Assembly: GCA_033439265.1 (NCBI GenBank)
Contig: JAVTVX010000031.1
Location: 17,776,001-17,840,000, forward strand
Reading direction: 5' to 3'
DNA from: Dillenia suffruticosa
Lineage: Eukaryota; Streptophyta; Magnoliopsida; Dilleniales; Dilleniaceae
DNA length: 64,000 bases
The notes below the pieces were generated by a model. That model ran no database searches, was not told where the DNA came from, and worked only from the letters and a program-made list of their open reading frames with translations. Positions within the stretch are counted from its first letter, which is position 1. The number at the start of each line of letters is the position of its first letter. Positions 12,905 to 25,200 of this stretch are shown piece by piece. A program made the translations under genes and the position numbers.

Positions 12905-13590
12905 GTGGTAGAGCATAAGGATATTAAGCCTTCTGGATCAGTTGTTGTTGAAGAGAATAGATCATGTTGGAGGCTTTTGTTGAAGATAAACATTCCTCCC
13001 AAAGTCCGAAATTTCATGTGGCGAGCTTGCCATAATGTCCTTTCCACTCGTGCAATATTAGCAAAGCATGTCCCCGTGGTTCTGAAGATTCTTCCCATAT
13101 CTTGAAGGATCGTGATAGAGCGAAAAGAACCTGGTTTCCACATGGGCCTTATGGAATGACCTTAATGAGTTCCTTTACAGACAAAAAATGAGTGATGAGA
13201 TCCAGCTTCTAGCTCATCCTCGGAAGCTAATTTGATGGTCTTCTCCAGAGAATGGGGCCTAAGGAGGGATTAGTTGGCTTCGGCGTGATTGCGCATTATG
13301 ACAAAGGTAAGATTATGGTGTCAGCTATGGATGGTCATCAAGGGCTTTGCTCTGTGGATATGGCCGAATTGTGGCAACAACGTTGGGTGTTCGGTTGGCA
13401 AGTGATTGCCGTTTATCTGACACTGTCCTGGATACCGTGGTTGCCATCTCTGCTATCAATTGCCCGCATTCTTTTTAAAATGAACCAGGATTGTTAACCC
13501 GACATTTATATGTCTTTTGTTTCTAGCTCCAATCCTTTTCTTGTTCTTATGTTAAGAGGGAAGCTAATATAGTTGTGTATAAGTAAGTGG
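12905..13590 (+). mobile_element. Decayed LINE (non-LTR retrotransposon) 3' fragment: zf-RVT and RNase H remnants
   Basis: The plus-strand translation from 12905 contains INIPPKVRNFMWRACHNVLS followed by TRAILAKH, the typical signature of the zf-RVT region after plant LINE reverse transcriptase. From 13252 a second frame reads GLVGFGVIAHYDKGKIMVSA with a downstream MAEL, typical of the plant RNase H-like (RVT_3) domain. Near 13525-13575 another frame gives SYVKREAN, the usual end of that domain. Several frameshifts and stops separate these pieces and the reverse-transcriptase core is absent, so this is a dead 3' fragment. A domesticated RNase H gene is less likely given the breaks. Confidence 0.75.
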
Positions 13591-13784
13591 ATTTTGTCTT
13601 TTTGGCACAGTTCAAACGATAAAATCTTTCTATTTTTATTTTTTTTTCTCTGATTCAATCTTTTTTTATTATATCTGTTTGTTAAAAAAAAAAAGAAAGA
13701 AAAAAGTAAGCGGCTCTTTAGTCATGTGAACTTCATGCTTGGATTGAAAATTAGAATGAGTGATTGGAGTCACAAATGATGTTT

Positions 13785-14065
13785 TTGGTTATTAACTTAT
13801 ATAATAGTTAAAATAGGTATTTGTCGATTCAAATGGGAGTTAGACAGAATCTTAACCGATAACTGTGTTAAAAAAGTCATTAATTATCTAATTTTTTAAT
13901 AATTACTTCATGTTTGTTCAGAATAGCTCTTAAGAGATGTTATTAGTTATTAACTTATATAATAGTTAAATAGATATTTGGTGATCCAATAGACAGTTGA
14001 TAGAATCTTAACTATAAAATAAAATGTAAAAAAAAAATCATTAGTTATCTAATTTTTTAATCATT
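13785..14065. repeat. Imperfect direct repeat of about 115 bp, two copies
   Basis: Copy 1 (about 13788-13900) and copy 2 (about 13946-14063) both contain TTATTAACTTATATAATAG, then GAATCTTAAC, then TTATCTAATTTTTTAAT. They lie 158 bp apart in direct orientation in the API5 upstream region. This may be a local tandem duplication or a pair of small elements. Confidence 0.6.
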
Positions 14066-14279
14066 TTAATTATTTTACATTAATAGCAAAAAATACCAAA
14101 TTTGAATTAATCATTTTTTTATAAATCTATGAATATTATATTATTTGTATCGAAAATTTTTGATAATATGTATTTAAATTAATTATTTTTTTTTAAAATT
14201 ATGGAACTATCGTTGCATAGGAAAGTTTTGACCGGAAAAATGAAGGTCAGGTCGGTCAATTGGCGGTTTTAAATCTGGT

Positions 14280-14625
14280 TCTTCCCAAACACTGCCCTAG
14301 ATAAAGAAGACGCTTAGCTCGAAGCCCTTCCCAAACAAGCCCAAGCTCTCTCTCTCTCTCTCTCTCTGCGCCCAAAATCAAATCCACCGCTCACCTTGTA
14401 CGTCTTCTACTCTTTCTGGTTCCCACGTTACTTGCTCTCTAAGATTACGAGACCAATTTAGGGTTCCACAGTTCCAATTTTTGTCTCAGGATTTTCAACA
14501 GAACACTCTGTAGACTCTTATTTATTTATTTATTTTTTGTGGATGGTATGAGTATGACCCGCTTTTGTACAATCTTGCTTCTGGGTTTTTGACTTATTCT
14601 TCTACTAGCTTCACAGTGGTTCCAA
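14280..14625 (+). promoter_or_regulatory. API5 5' leader with CT microsatellite and probable 5'UTR intron
   Basis: A CT-repeat leader (about 14346-14368) precedes the API5 start. A donor-like GTACGT at about 14399 and acceptors CTAG or CACAG shortly before 14626 suggest a 5'UTR intron. If unspliced, the short upstream frame ATGGTATGA near 14544 would precede the main start. The intron is inferred from splice consensus only. Confidence 0.45.
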
Positions 14626-16009
14626 ATGACTGAAGCCGTCGAAGACAACACTCTGATTGACAAGCTTTACGAGTTTGGTGAACGCCTGAATGAAGCCAAA
14701 GATAAATCTCAGGTACCCATTTCCTCTATTTCTAGGGTTTTGTCGGAGACACAGTAAATTGTCGTGGTTTATTGATTTTTATATGCTTTATAGTAGTTCT
14801 TTTGTGTAGTAACAACTGGGTTTTGCTTTAGTTTCTAGAAATTTTAAGGTTTTTATTATGTTTGAATTTGAATATGTACTTGTGTTAGGCCAATTTTTTG
14901 TCTGATGAGAAGTGGGTCTGCTTTTTTTATTTTAGTATCTTAAGGTTTTGTCAATGGCACTATCTTTTGACTATTCACGAACGCGATATGTCAGCCTGTG
15001 TGTGTTGAAAACGGGTTTCCTTTTATTTTTTAGAATGTGGAGGATTATGAGGGCATAATTGCTGCTGCTTCCAAAGGCAGTAGTAACACTAAGGCAAAGC
15101 AATTGGCTGCACAGTTACTTCCCAGATTTTTTAAGTTCTTTCCGGATCTTTCAGATGCTGCCCTGAATGCCCATTATGATTTATGTGATGAGCAGGATCT
15201 CGCGGTATGTACAAATTTTCTTGCTTCATTAATAGTCTATGTTGCATTTTGTATGTTAGGGGTAGTTTTATGTTTTAATGCGTATGGGTGGTCTTGTATT
15301 TGTGTTATGATTAATGAACTATAGAAATGGGATCTGTGAATGTTTTACACTTATTTGTTCATGGTTAAAGGTTCGTGTACAAGCAATTCGAGGGCTTCCC
15401 CTTTTCTGCAAGGATACCCCGCAATATATTCCTAAAATCGTTTACCCCCTTGTACAAATGCTTCCGTCAGGTATTTTAGGATCTCTTTGGGTAATTTTTT
15501 GTTGTGTTTTACTTTTGATGATAGTGCTTGATCAGGTATTTGTGGGTTTCTGTAGAGGAAAATGTCGAGCGTGATGCAGCGAATAAAGCCCTGATGTCCT
15601 TATTAAGGCAGCACGTTAAAGGTACTTTGCAACAATATTTAGTTTGCTTCTTGTAGGAATTTTGCACAATAATCTCAAAGCTAGGACTCATGCAGTAACT
15701 TCCTGTTGCAAAGGCTTTGCTTAGAAAACTCGAAATCATTAGTCTTATAACTCGCTTGTGGAAAAAAGACTCATAATGCATCCCAAATTTATTAAAAATA
15801 CCATTTCATTTATATCTAGAGTGTTCAAGAACTGTTTGTGTCTCAAAGATTAAGAAAAGAGCAAGATAGATGGGCATCCAACGTGTTTGGCACAAAGTGT
15901 CTTCCTTATATTTTTTGTCTATCAGAAATATATTACTTTTGTCGGATCTTAGAATTGGTGTCTCAAACTTTGTGCCCACTACGATGAAGCATTTGCTTCG
16001 AAAGAAAAT

Positions 16010-16071
<62 letters not shown>

Positions 16072-19000
16072 GCGCACGGGCGCACGTCCGCGCACTCACG
16101 CATGCCCCCATATGTATGCGTGTATGTAGCCTTAACCATGCTTCTTTAGGAACTGGAAATTGAACTGAACAATGATTCAGGTTCTGATTCTGATTTGGAA
16201 CTGGGAGTGAAGGTTCCAGTTATGATCTCTTCCATTATAAAAACTAGAACCAGAACAATAGAGCCAAAAATTCAAATAAAAAGGGAGATATGTGATGTAT
16301 CCAAAGAAACAACAACCAGAATGAGTAAAAATGAAGCAGTTCATTAATGTAAAGGTAAGAGAACTTTGTGGCTTTTGATTTTCCTAAACCTAAAAATCAG
16401 GAAGATTTAGAATTAAGGTCAAACCCTTTTTTATGAAGTAAACTTTCGATATAATTATAATTTTTTAATAAAGAATGTGAATGTTTTATAATGTACTTGT
16501 TAAGTAAAGAATATATGTGGATTAATTTTTGTTGATTTTCTTGAATGTGATCATGGCGTGGAGGTGATTGCTCTCATGCCATGTTTGAAGTTTTGTGGAT
16601 TAAAATCAAAAGGTTGTGAAGCTAATTTTGGCGAGACAAAGCTCAAAAGTGTTTGAAGAAACACTAGGAAGTTTGAAGGAATATATAAGACAAAAGGTTT
16701 GAATGAAATACCTCAAAGAAGTTTTGATTAATAATCAAGGAATGTTTACAAGTGGTGTTGAGACAATGCTAGAATGATTTTACAAAAAGACAAGAGACTA
16801 TGCTCTAAAAAAAGGAGACAATGCTCCAATTTTATGTGAAGTGAAGCGAGAAGATTATCCTATCTTCCTTCTATTTTTCATCATAGTTTCATCATACTTT
16901 GCTCCTGCACATTGCCTTCTATTTATAGAGAAAGGAAATGAGAACAAATGAGAGGAGATAGTGGGAGAGAGAGAGAGAGCTTAACAGCTCTCTCCCCAAC
17001 GGCAAGCCGTTGGGGCCTCCAATGGTCAGATCTTTTGCTGACCGTTGGGCCTGATTTTAGGGCCCTTTGTGGGCCATTTTATGCCCAAGATAATGGGCTA
17101 ATAATCCCTTGATGGCCGGACCTTGAGCTGCCTTGAAATGAGCTTTTCACTTGACTTGGATTGGGCCTCGTGCATTGGACATTCTGGACAGCTTCTTTGG
17201 CCAACCTTTTGGGCTTCATTTGAGACTCCTGTGCAGTTCACTTTGGCTTGATTTAGGGCTTCTTTTCATGCTCTTGAAGTCACCTTCAAATGGGCCTAAG
17301 ATGGGCTGCTACAGTATTGAAGAATGAAGATGGGCTGGGCCAGATTGGACTTTCCTCTTGGGCATTCTGCTTCATCTCTTTGGGCAGGCTCCTTGAGTTG
17401 TTTCAGCTCCTTCTTCTGCATTTTCCTTGGACTTTGAGCATGTTTCGTTCATGCTTCTTTTGTATCCAAGATGGACCTCTATTGGGTCTCTTTTCCTTGG
17501 AGTTCGGCAAGCATTCCTCGAGCTTTTGCTCCATTCTTTCAACAATTTTTTATTTTATTTAACAAAATTGTGAAATAAAAATAAAATCCAGAGAGCCTTT
17601 TGGGTGGCTGTTTGTGCATGTGCTCCAATGCTTGTCTAAATCAATACTTTATGCTACATTATTGAAAGAAACTTTGCTAGCATGTATTGGTATATGCATA
17701 AAAAGTTGAAAATTTATTTAATTGGAGGGAGGAAATTTTATTGACAATGTCAAAAGTAGCACTGTGGGTGTGCACTAGATACAACAAAACAAAGAGAGAG
17801 TCTACAAAATAGTCACCTCTTCAAAGGAAGAGAAAGACTTGGGGGGAAACCATAAAAGGTGGGGTTCAAGAATCTTAGAGGGAAACCAGAAAAGGGGTGT
17901 GTCGAGTAACATAGCAATATTTTTCTCAACCCCTTTAAAATTTCTCTGTAGCAACCAGATTGAGGCCGAGGGTGGATCTTATAAACTATCCCCTTTTCTA
18001 TACAAACCTTCATTACTTACCATGTCCCTAATTGACAAATTATACTCACACGGTAATTAACCTTTTGAGGTAATTGGGAATTGTAATCACAGTCTTTTAT
18101 CGGGAACAAACATGATATTTTCGAAGGATCTGTATTTACATGTTCACAACAATCAGTCGGGATTCACAGTTTGTCTTTTTTAGCAGCAATATTTTTTGCT
18201 TCTTCTAGCATGAAACTGTTAGAAGTAAAATCTCAGAAACATGAAAGCATTTCCTTTTGAAGACCAGCTTGCTGAGCTAGCTCTGAATGCTTGTGGATTC
18301 TTGTTTTGGTTTCATGCTACTTCTGTCTGATTTGTTGATGTAAATCAAAGTAGTGGCATTTATGTGCAGAATCTTTGACGGAACTATTTAAGCACGTCCA
18401 GAGCAGTGATGAAAATGAGCACAGCCGGGAGAATTCAGAAGTGTATGAACAAATTCGTGAGAGTGTTATTAGCTTTGTGCGAGATAAGGTTAGGGGGATG
18501 GTATTTGAATTTTTTCTCTGATGGTGATGGTTTTTCTTCTTTAATGCATTAAGGTGTAAAAAAATTTTCAACAGGTATTTCCCATTAAAGCTGAACTGTT
18601 GCGGCCGCCAGAGCAAATGGAAAGGCACATTACGGATTTAGTTAAGAAGGTACCTCTGTGAATTCATTAATTTATTTTGTTTGCGTATCATTGGGATAGT
18701 TAAGCTTTTTGAAGATTCTTGAAAAATATAGACAATTTGACTGGTTGTTATTGCAGAGTTTACAAGATGTAACAGGGGCAGAATTTAAAATGTTTATGGA
18801 TTTTCTAAAAAGTTTGAGCTTATTTGGAGAGAAAGCCCCGCCAGAACGTATACAAGAGCTTATTGAGATTATTGAAGGACAGGCTGATCTAGATGCACAG
18901 TTTAATGTAAGTGCTTGTTTTGCTTTGATGATTTTTATTATAGTATATACACATGTCAGAGTGGTATTTTCTAGTTGGGGAGTGAAGAATGCTTCTGTAG

Positions 19001-22000
19001 GTTGTGAGAATGGTTCCAATTAACAGTTGAGTCTGTTGCATTAATGTGGTTTGCTGATTCTCTTATCTAAAGAACCAGTCTTTGCAAGGAATTCATCCAT
19101 ATCTTTGTCCAAAAAGGGAGAAGGATGCATGGTGTTAGGTATAAAATGAGAATTCATTAACTTTACTTATGAATTGATTTAGCTGGACCTCGTTGTTCTA
19201 GCATATGTATCTGACTATTCTGAAGGGCTCATACTTGATGCTAAAGCTTCCTTACCCTCCCTTTGGCTAAGCAACTCCTTTATTACTTATGCATTTTCGT
19301 CTCCTCATGTGGGATGCGTGTATGTGCTTGGTTTATTATTTATCTCGGCATGCAAAAACTTCATTTTTCTCACTATGGTTAAGATTCCGGTTATGGTTTA
19401 GAATGTGCCAAAGTACTTGGAGTGTCACTCTGGTTGTCAGTTTGCTGTGAAAAGTTCAACTCACACCCTTTGTGGTTTGATACTAAGGGAGTTAACTTTA
19501 CGATGGCCTAGAAATTTGTGTCATGGTGCCCCTTATGTTTCAATATTTTAACAAAAATGACTCCTCTGTAGGAACAGCCAGAAACTAGTAATGTGAATGC
19601 CATTTTTGCTAATAGAAGTAATCAGCAGACACTTCCCAAGGGGAAGTTAGAATTAAGTGATTTCTTGGACTCTTCCTTTTAATCTTTTTCCCCTCTTAAT
19701 AAGAATATCCTCTGTTGAAATGCTAATTCAATTGCAGGTTGCAGATGGGGATCATATTGACAGATTGATATCATGCCTTTACATTGCTCTTCCCTTCTTC
19801 GTGGTAAGATCCTTATGTAGCTTTACATGCTAAAGTTTATAAAACAGGAGGGTAAAATAGTTTGCTAAGTGTGCTCTGTTTATTTCATATGTATTTTGGT
19901 CAATTGATCTCCTATTCTATGCAGCGAGGTGCCTCAAACAGCAAGTTCCTCAACTATCTGAACAAACATATTATGCCAGTTTTTGACAAGGTAATGTTAT
20001 TTATCTTTCTCGTATGATCTTACACTTCACTAGTGGTTTTAACTTAAGCATACAGCACTGAAAGTAACGTCTTTATTTTCTCAACTTTCCTTCACCGTTA
20101 TGATGCTGTTTATGGTGTTTCTTCTTGGCATGCTTGTACTTGTGCTTTCTCTATCCACTACATGTTACATTAATTCTCATTATTATTATAGTTTGTGCTT
20201 CAGATACTATGGAAACTATTTTGGATCCATGGTATCTGTTGGTGCCCTCTACTTGATTCTGTAGCTGTGATTGTTTATTAGAAGGTGGAATTTTAATGAT
20301 TTTAAGTCAAAAAATGTTAAATGTGAACTTGTTTTTTTGTGAATTCTAGGTGTTCTGGTTGGTAACTGCGTAACACGTGCATATGCTTCGAGTTTAAGGA
20401 TTTTAGACATGGCTTTTGGTAATATATAAATTGTTGTCTGTGTTCTTATCATGGACACAATCTTCTGTTTTCTATCCACTCCAAGTTTCAATCTCATGCT
20501 TATATATGGATATCAAGGTCAGAAGTTTGAATGAGGGGCTCATCCCCAGTTATTTGTGGATGTCCACTTCAAGTTTCTAGGTCTTGTTCATTCTCAATGA
20601 TGGCACTTTCTCTAAACATTTTATCTAGTAAAGATCCCTTAATCTCTATGTTGCATGATGACTTGCGGAAATAAGCATGTCTATGTGAAACACACCCTTT
20701 GGACACAAAATATGACACTTTGTAACTTAGAATAGTGTATAATTTTTGTAACTTTGTTGTCTTGTGTCCACATCCATTCTACATAGTTTAATCTCTTAGT
20801 ACTACCTCAATCCACCTTTAACTCTTAGTACTACCTCAATCCACCTCCTTCCTCACTAATTGGATTGCACATTTTTCCTGCTTCAACCCTCGAAAACTTT
20901 TGTTAGCTTCCTCCTTCCCCCACAATATGATTTTCTCCAACTTCGTTACTCTTTCTTTCTTTGATATGTGTCCCAGATCAATCTATGTAAAAAATCTTTA
21001 AAAAGCCACTAATATCTCTTATCCTTTCTGTATATCACAAATTTTAGCAGTTAGCAGTCTCCTGGAAGCTTTCTCCTGCTAATGGGCACTAGTTCATTGA
21101 TTCCTTGTCTAGTCCATAGTTACCGAATACGTTGAATTTACTGCTAATTCCATTCTGAAATGTACATTCTAGAACGTGATACCTTTTCCATATGAAATAA
21201 TGAGCATTTTAGAGGGAAAAGAAAAGGGTGATGGAGAAGACAGCCGTGAAAGCTACAAATTTTCCTTGAGTTCAGCAATATTAACTGACTTTGGTTTTGG
21301 AGTCCTTGTGGGAAACTTAACCTTAAAAATTGTAATTATCTTCAAAATAAATCAACTGAACCTCATAATTATCTTTGTAATTATCTTCGAGATAAAAGCT
21401 ATAATGATTGTAATGATCTTCAAAATAAACGATATATAATTGTGATTATCTTTGAAATAAAAACCATGTAATTGTAATTATCTATAAAATCAACTAGAAA
21501 TTTTGGGAAAATTTGTTTTAAGTTGCTGTGGAAAACTTATTAAATAGTCCCATCCGGCCATCATATTTATCAAATTAGGGCTTTTGTGCATGCACATATG
21601 TCTAGATGGAATAGGTACAGCCTATCTCCATTCCATTCTTTTTGTTAGAAACTTGCTTGGTAAAAAGAAAATTGGAGCATTTAAATGCATTTAATTTTAG
21701 AAAACACTATATACATATGAAAAACAATGATCCAGCCATGTTTATTAAATGTACCTGTACATCAATTAGTGTACCAAGCTCCCCTTCCGATTGCACGTAC
21801 GTTCATATTGCATTCCCAAACCCCTTCCGAACAATCCCTGAATCTGGTAACTATGGCCTAGTCTGGAGATAAAGGAATATGAGAGTTTCAGAATGTAAGA
21901 ATCTACACTAGAAATTTATCTTGCCATCTGGTTTTTATACGTCACATTTGCACAAGAAAGCATTACATTTCTTTAGGATTCGAAAGTGACCTGCAGCAGT

Positions 22001-22181
22001 CTTTGGAGATACAGAATGCAAAGTATAGCAGTAGAAATTAGGGGCTGTTTGGTTAAAGGGTATGGGTTTCCAGAATGGGAATGAAACCCTTATACTATGG
22101 GTTTTGTTAAACCCAACTAAAATGATAGGTTTCGAGCGAAACCCATCTCTGAAACTCATCGTTCGATTGTTTGCCCTTCAA

Positions 22182-22213
<32 letters not shown>

Positions 22214-25200
22214 ACAATTTCTGAAACTCCCCGATCCCTTCCATCTCTGGAGGGAATCGATGGAGTCCTAATGACATCGAACGTGTCTGAATCGGGGTTT
22301 CCCTTTTCTCTCTCCTCTCTCCTACAATTCTTCTCTTTTCTCTGATTCTCGCTTTCTCTTCCCACTTTTCTCTCTGTTATCTTTCCCCTTTTTCCCTCAT
22401 TCTCTAAACCTATTCGCTTTCTCTCTCTCTATACACTGCAATGGCGGACTCATTTCACTCTCTATGTCCACCGAACGTGTCAGGCTCATCGTCCTTTTCT
22501 GGAGCTGTCGATGACACTCATGAAGATGGTTGTAGCATTTGCTTTGAACCTTTGGACTCCCCAGAACCTGCCACTGTATCCCCAGAACCTGCTACCGTAT
22601 TCTCTCTCTCTCTCTACTGTAATTTTAAATTTTTAGGTTTTTTGCTTGTGGGAAAGGTCCTTGTTGGGCTGAATTTTGATGCTATCTTCCAATCTTTGAT
22701 TGAAAGTTCCCCCCTAAGTTTAATTTCTGAACACATGATTTGGATCTTAAGTAATCATGTAATCATGACCTGATTGGCCCTTCAAAAAGTTAATTTGGTA
22801 AATATATATTTGTTTTTTGTATTTATGTTGGAATTAGGTGTACTATAGCTTGAAGTAGAGGAACAATCCATCAATGCAGTAACTTTTGGGTTTATTTTGT
22901 TTTAGATTACTACTTGCAGATATGAATACCATAATTTTGCCTTTTCCTTTTGGGTTTTAATTTTTTATGAAGGATAAAATTAATAATTATAAAATTAAAG
23001 AAAATTAAATTAAATTAAAGAAAATAAAATAAAAGAGATGGTAATTATAGTTTTAATTTTAAAAAATAAAATAAAATTTTAAAAATGTTTATTTTAAAAT
23101 ATTTTTTATCAAGGGTAAAATTGATAATTATATAATTCCCATTTTGAAAGATATACAAATCAAATATTAATAATGGTAATCATATCCATTCTTAAATTTG
23201 GTTTCAATTCTGATTCTGATTCCGATTCCTAAAGTTTTTGATTCCGATTCCGATTTTGATTCCGATTCCGATTCCGATTCCGATTCCTATTCCTATTCCT
23301 GAGTGTGAACCAAACGCCACCTTAGTACTCTGATATCAAGCCATCAGGTTGTCATATGGCACCCTTGCACAAAAGAGCATCACCTTCCTTTAGAATTTTG
23401 TACCAGTTGCATTAGTACTTTGAAATTTAATATATTAACTGAAACTTCATGATCACAAGCCTTTGTATGGACAACTTATGTAATATCACCCATCCTACTT
23501 AAACTGGAACTCCTGTTCCCTGTCCCCTTTGTTTTTTTTAGAGTTCATTTTGTGTCCATCTTTACATCATTTTTTCTTGAATTTATTTTCAGCCCTGTAT
23601 CTTAGTATCAGGTTTTCCTTTAAGACATTGTTGACACTATAGTTATGAATTATTTGTCCTGATGATGACTTCTCCTCAGCTTCCCGAAGAGCGAAAATTG
23701 GACTTGCTCAAAAATCTTGCTGAAAGTTCACCTTACACAGCGCCTCAGGATTCACGACAGATTCTTCCATCTGTTGTTCAGCTTTTGAAGGTATAAATGG
23801 TGCCATAATAGATACAATTCATATGTTTAATCTAGTTCTTTTTTTTAATATTTTATGCACAATATACTGTTATTGAAGAAAGGGATTCTTCAATTTGATT
23901 AGTTAATAACTGGGCATTTTTTTGTACTTTGTGCTTTACTTCAGAAGTATATGCCTCAGAGAAAGACTGGAGAAGAAACAAATTTTACTTATGTAGAGTG
24001 CTTGTTGTATACCTTGCACCATTTGGCATATAAGGTAGTTACTTCTGTGAACTGATATCTTTTTACATGCTTTTGTGCCCATTGGTACAGTTTAATGCTC
24101 ATTTCTTAATCAATGCAGGCTCCCAATGCCACCAATAGTTTGTGTGGTTACAAGATAGTAACTGGCCAGCCATCGGATAGGCTTGGGGAGGACTTCTCAG
24201 AAAACTACAAGGAGTTTGTTGAGAGGTTATTTCTTCAGTTTGTCACTCACACTATATTTTAGGAGAACAGATAACTCTCTGGATGAACTATCCAATTGTC
24301 GGTGTCTCAGTGTGGCTTTGTACTTGCATATTTGCATACCATTGGAATTGGTTCATGCAATTTACTAGGAATGTCTGGGAATCGTCGATAAACTTGCCCA
24401 ACTACGATTGCAGACTGCAATGGAGGTGTTTTAAGGATGAACAGTTTGAAATATGGATTAACTATCTTTCCCTTTTGTAATTTTGATTGAAGGAAAAAAA
24501 ATTATTAGATTGGATAAGAAAGAAGAAAATAAGAGAACAGAGAGGATAAGGCATCTCCAAATAGAAAAGAAACAAAAAAACTTTACAAAACGAAGAAAAG
24601 AGGGGAAAAGAGAGAGAGAGAGAGAGAGAGATTAGGGATCCAAGGAGAAGACTTAGCCCACACTTTTGTAGATATAAAAAAGTAATACACTGGATTGCCA
24701 ATAGAGAATGCCATGAAGATGGTGTTATTTCAAATCATTCGAGCTCTAATTAATATTATTTTTGAAAATGTCTGAAATCTTCTCCTGTCAATTACACCTA
24801 CAAATTGCTATCTCTGCACAATTCCTGAGATTTTTAGTCTTCTTTGTGCTCCTAGAAACTTTGAACTTAGTAATCAAGAACAAAATTTAGTAGGACAAAT
24901 GCAGCTCCCACCATGGATGTTGAAAGGTCTGCTTCAAAGAGTTGGGGGATAGGACCTAAATTTGAATTAACCAGGGAAATGTCAATGAGGATGAGGCCCA
25001 AACCTTCTTAAAATCATGGTGTTAATAGAGAATTAGAATGTGGGAAAATGTCAATTTTGTGGACAGTGGAGTTGATTGGCAGAAAATCAGAAATCTTTAT
25101 CCTTGAAAAATTAGCGGTGATCAGTTGTCCCATTCAGCCATAAGAACTTAAGGTTTAGAATTGAAGAAAGAAGAGGCTCCTGAGAGAGGGCTACTGTTGG

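Noticed and set aside
13252-13497. A stand-alone plant RNase H-like gene
   Set aside because: It sits directly behind a zf-RVT remnant in another frame and is broken by frameshifts, so a LINE fragment explains it better.
15806-16163. ORFs of about 100 codons on both strands at the CT microsatellite in API5 intron 4
   Set aside because: They are dinucleotide-repeat translations (Ser-Leu or Arg-Glu runs).
22441-22773. A functional RING-finger gene
   Set aside because: Only the first part of the RING is present, later zinc ligands are missing, and the fragment lies within a Harbinger-type element in an intron.
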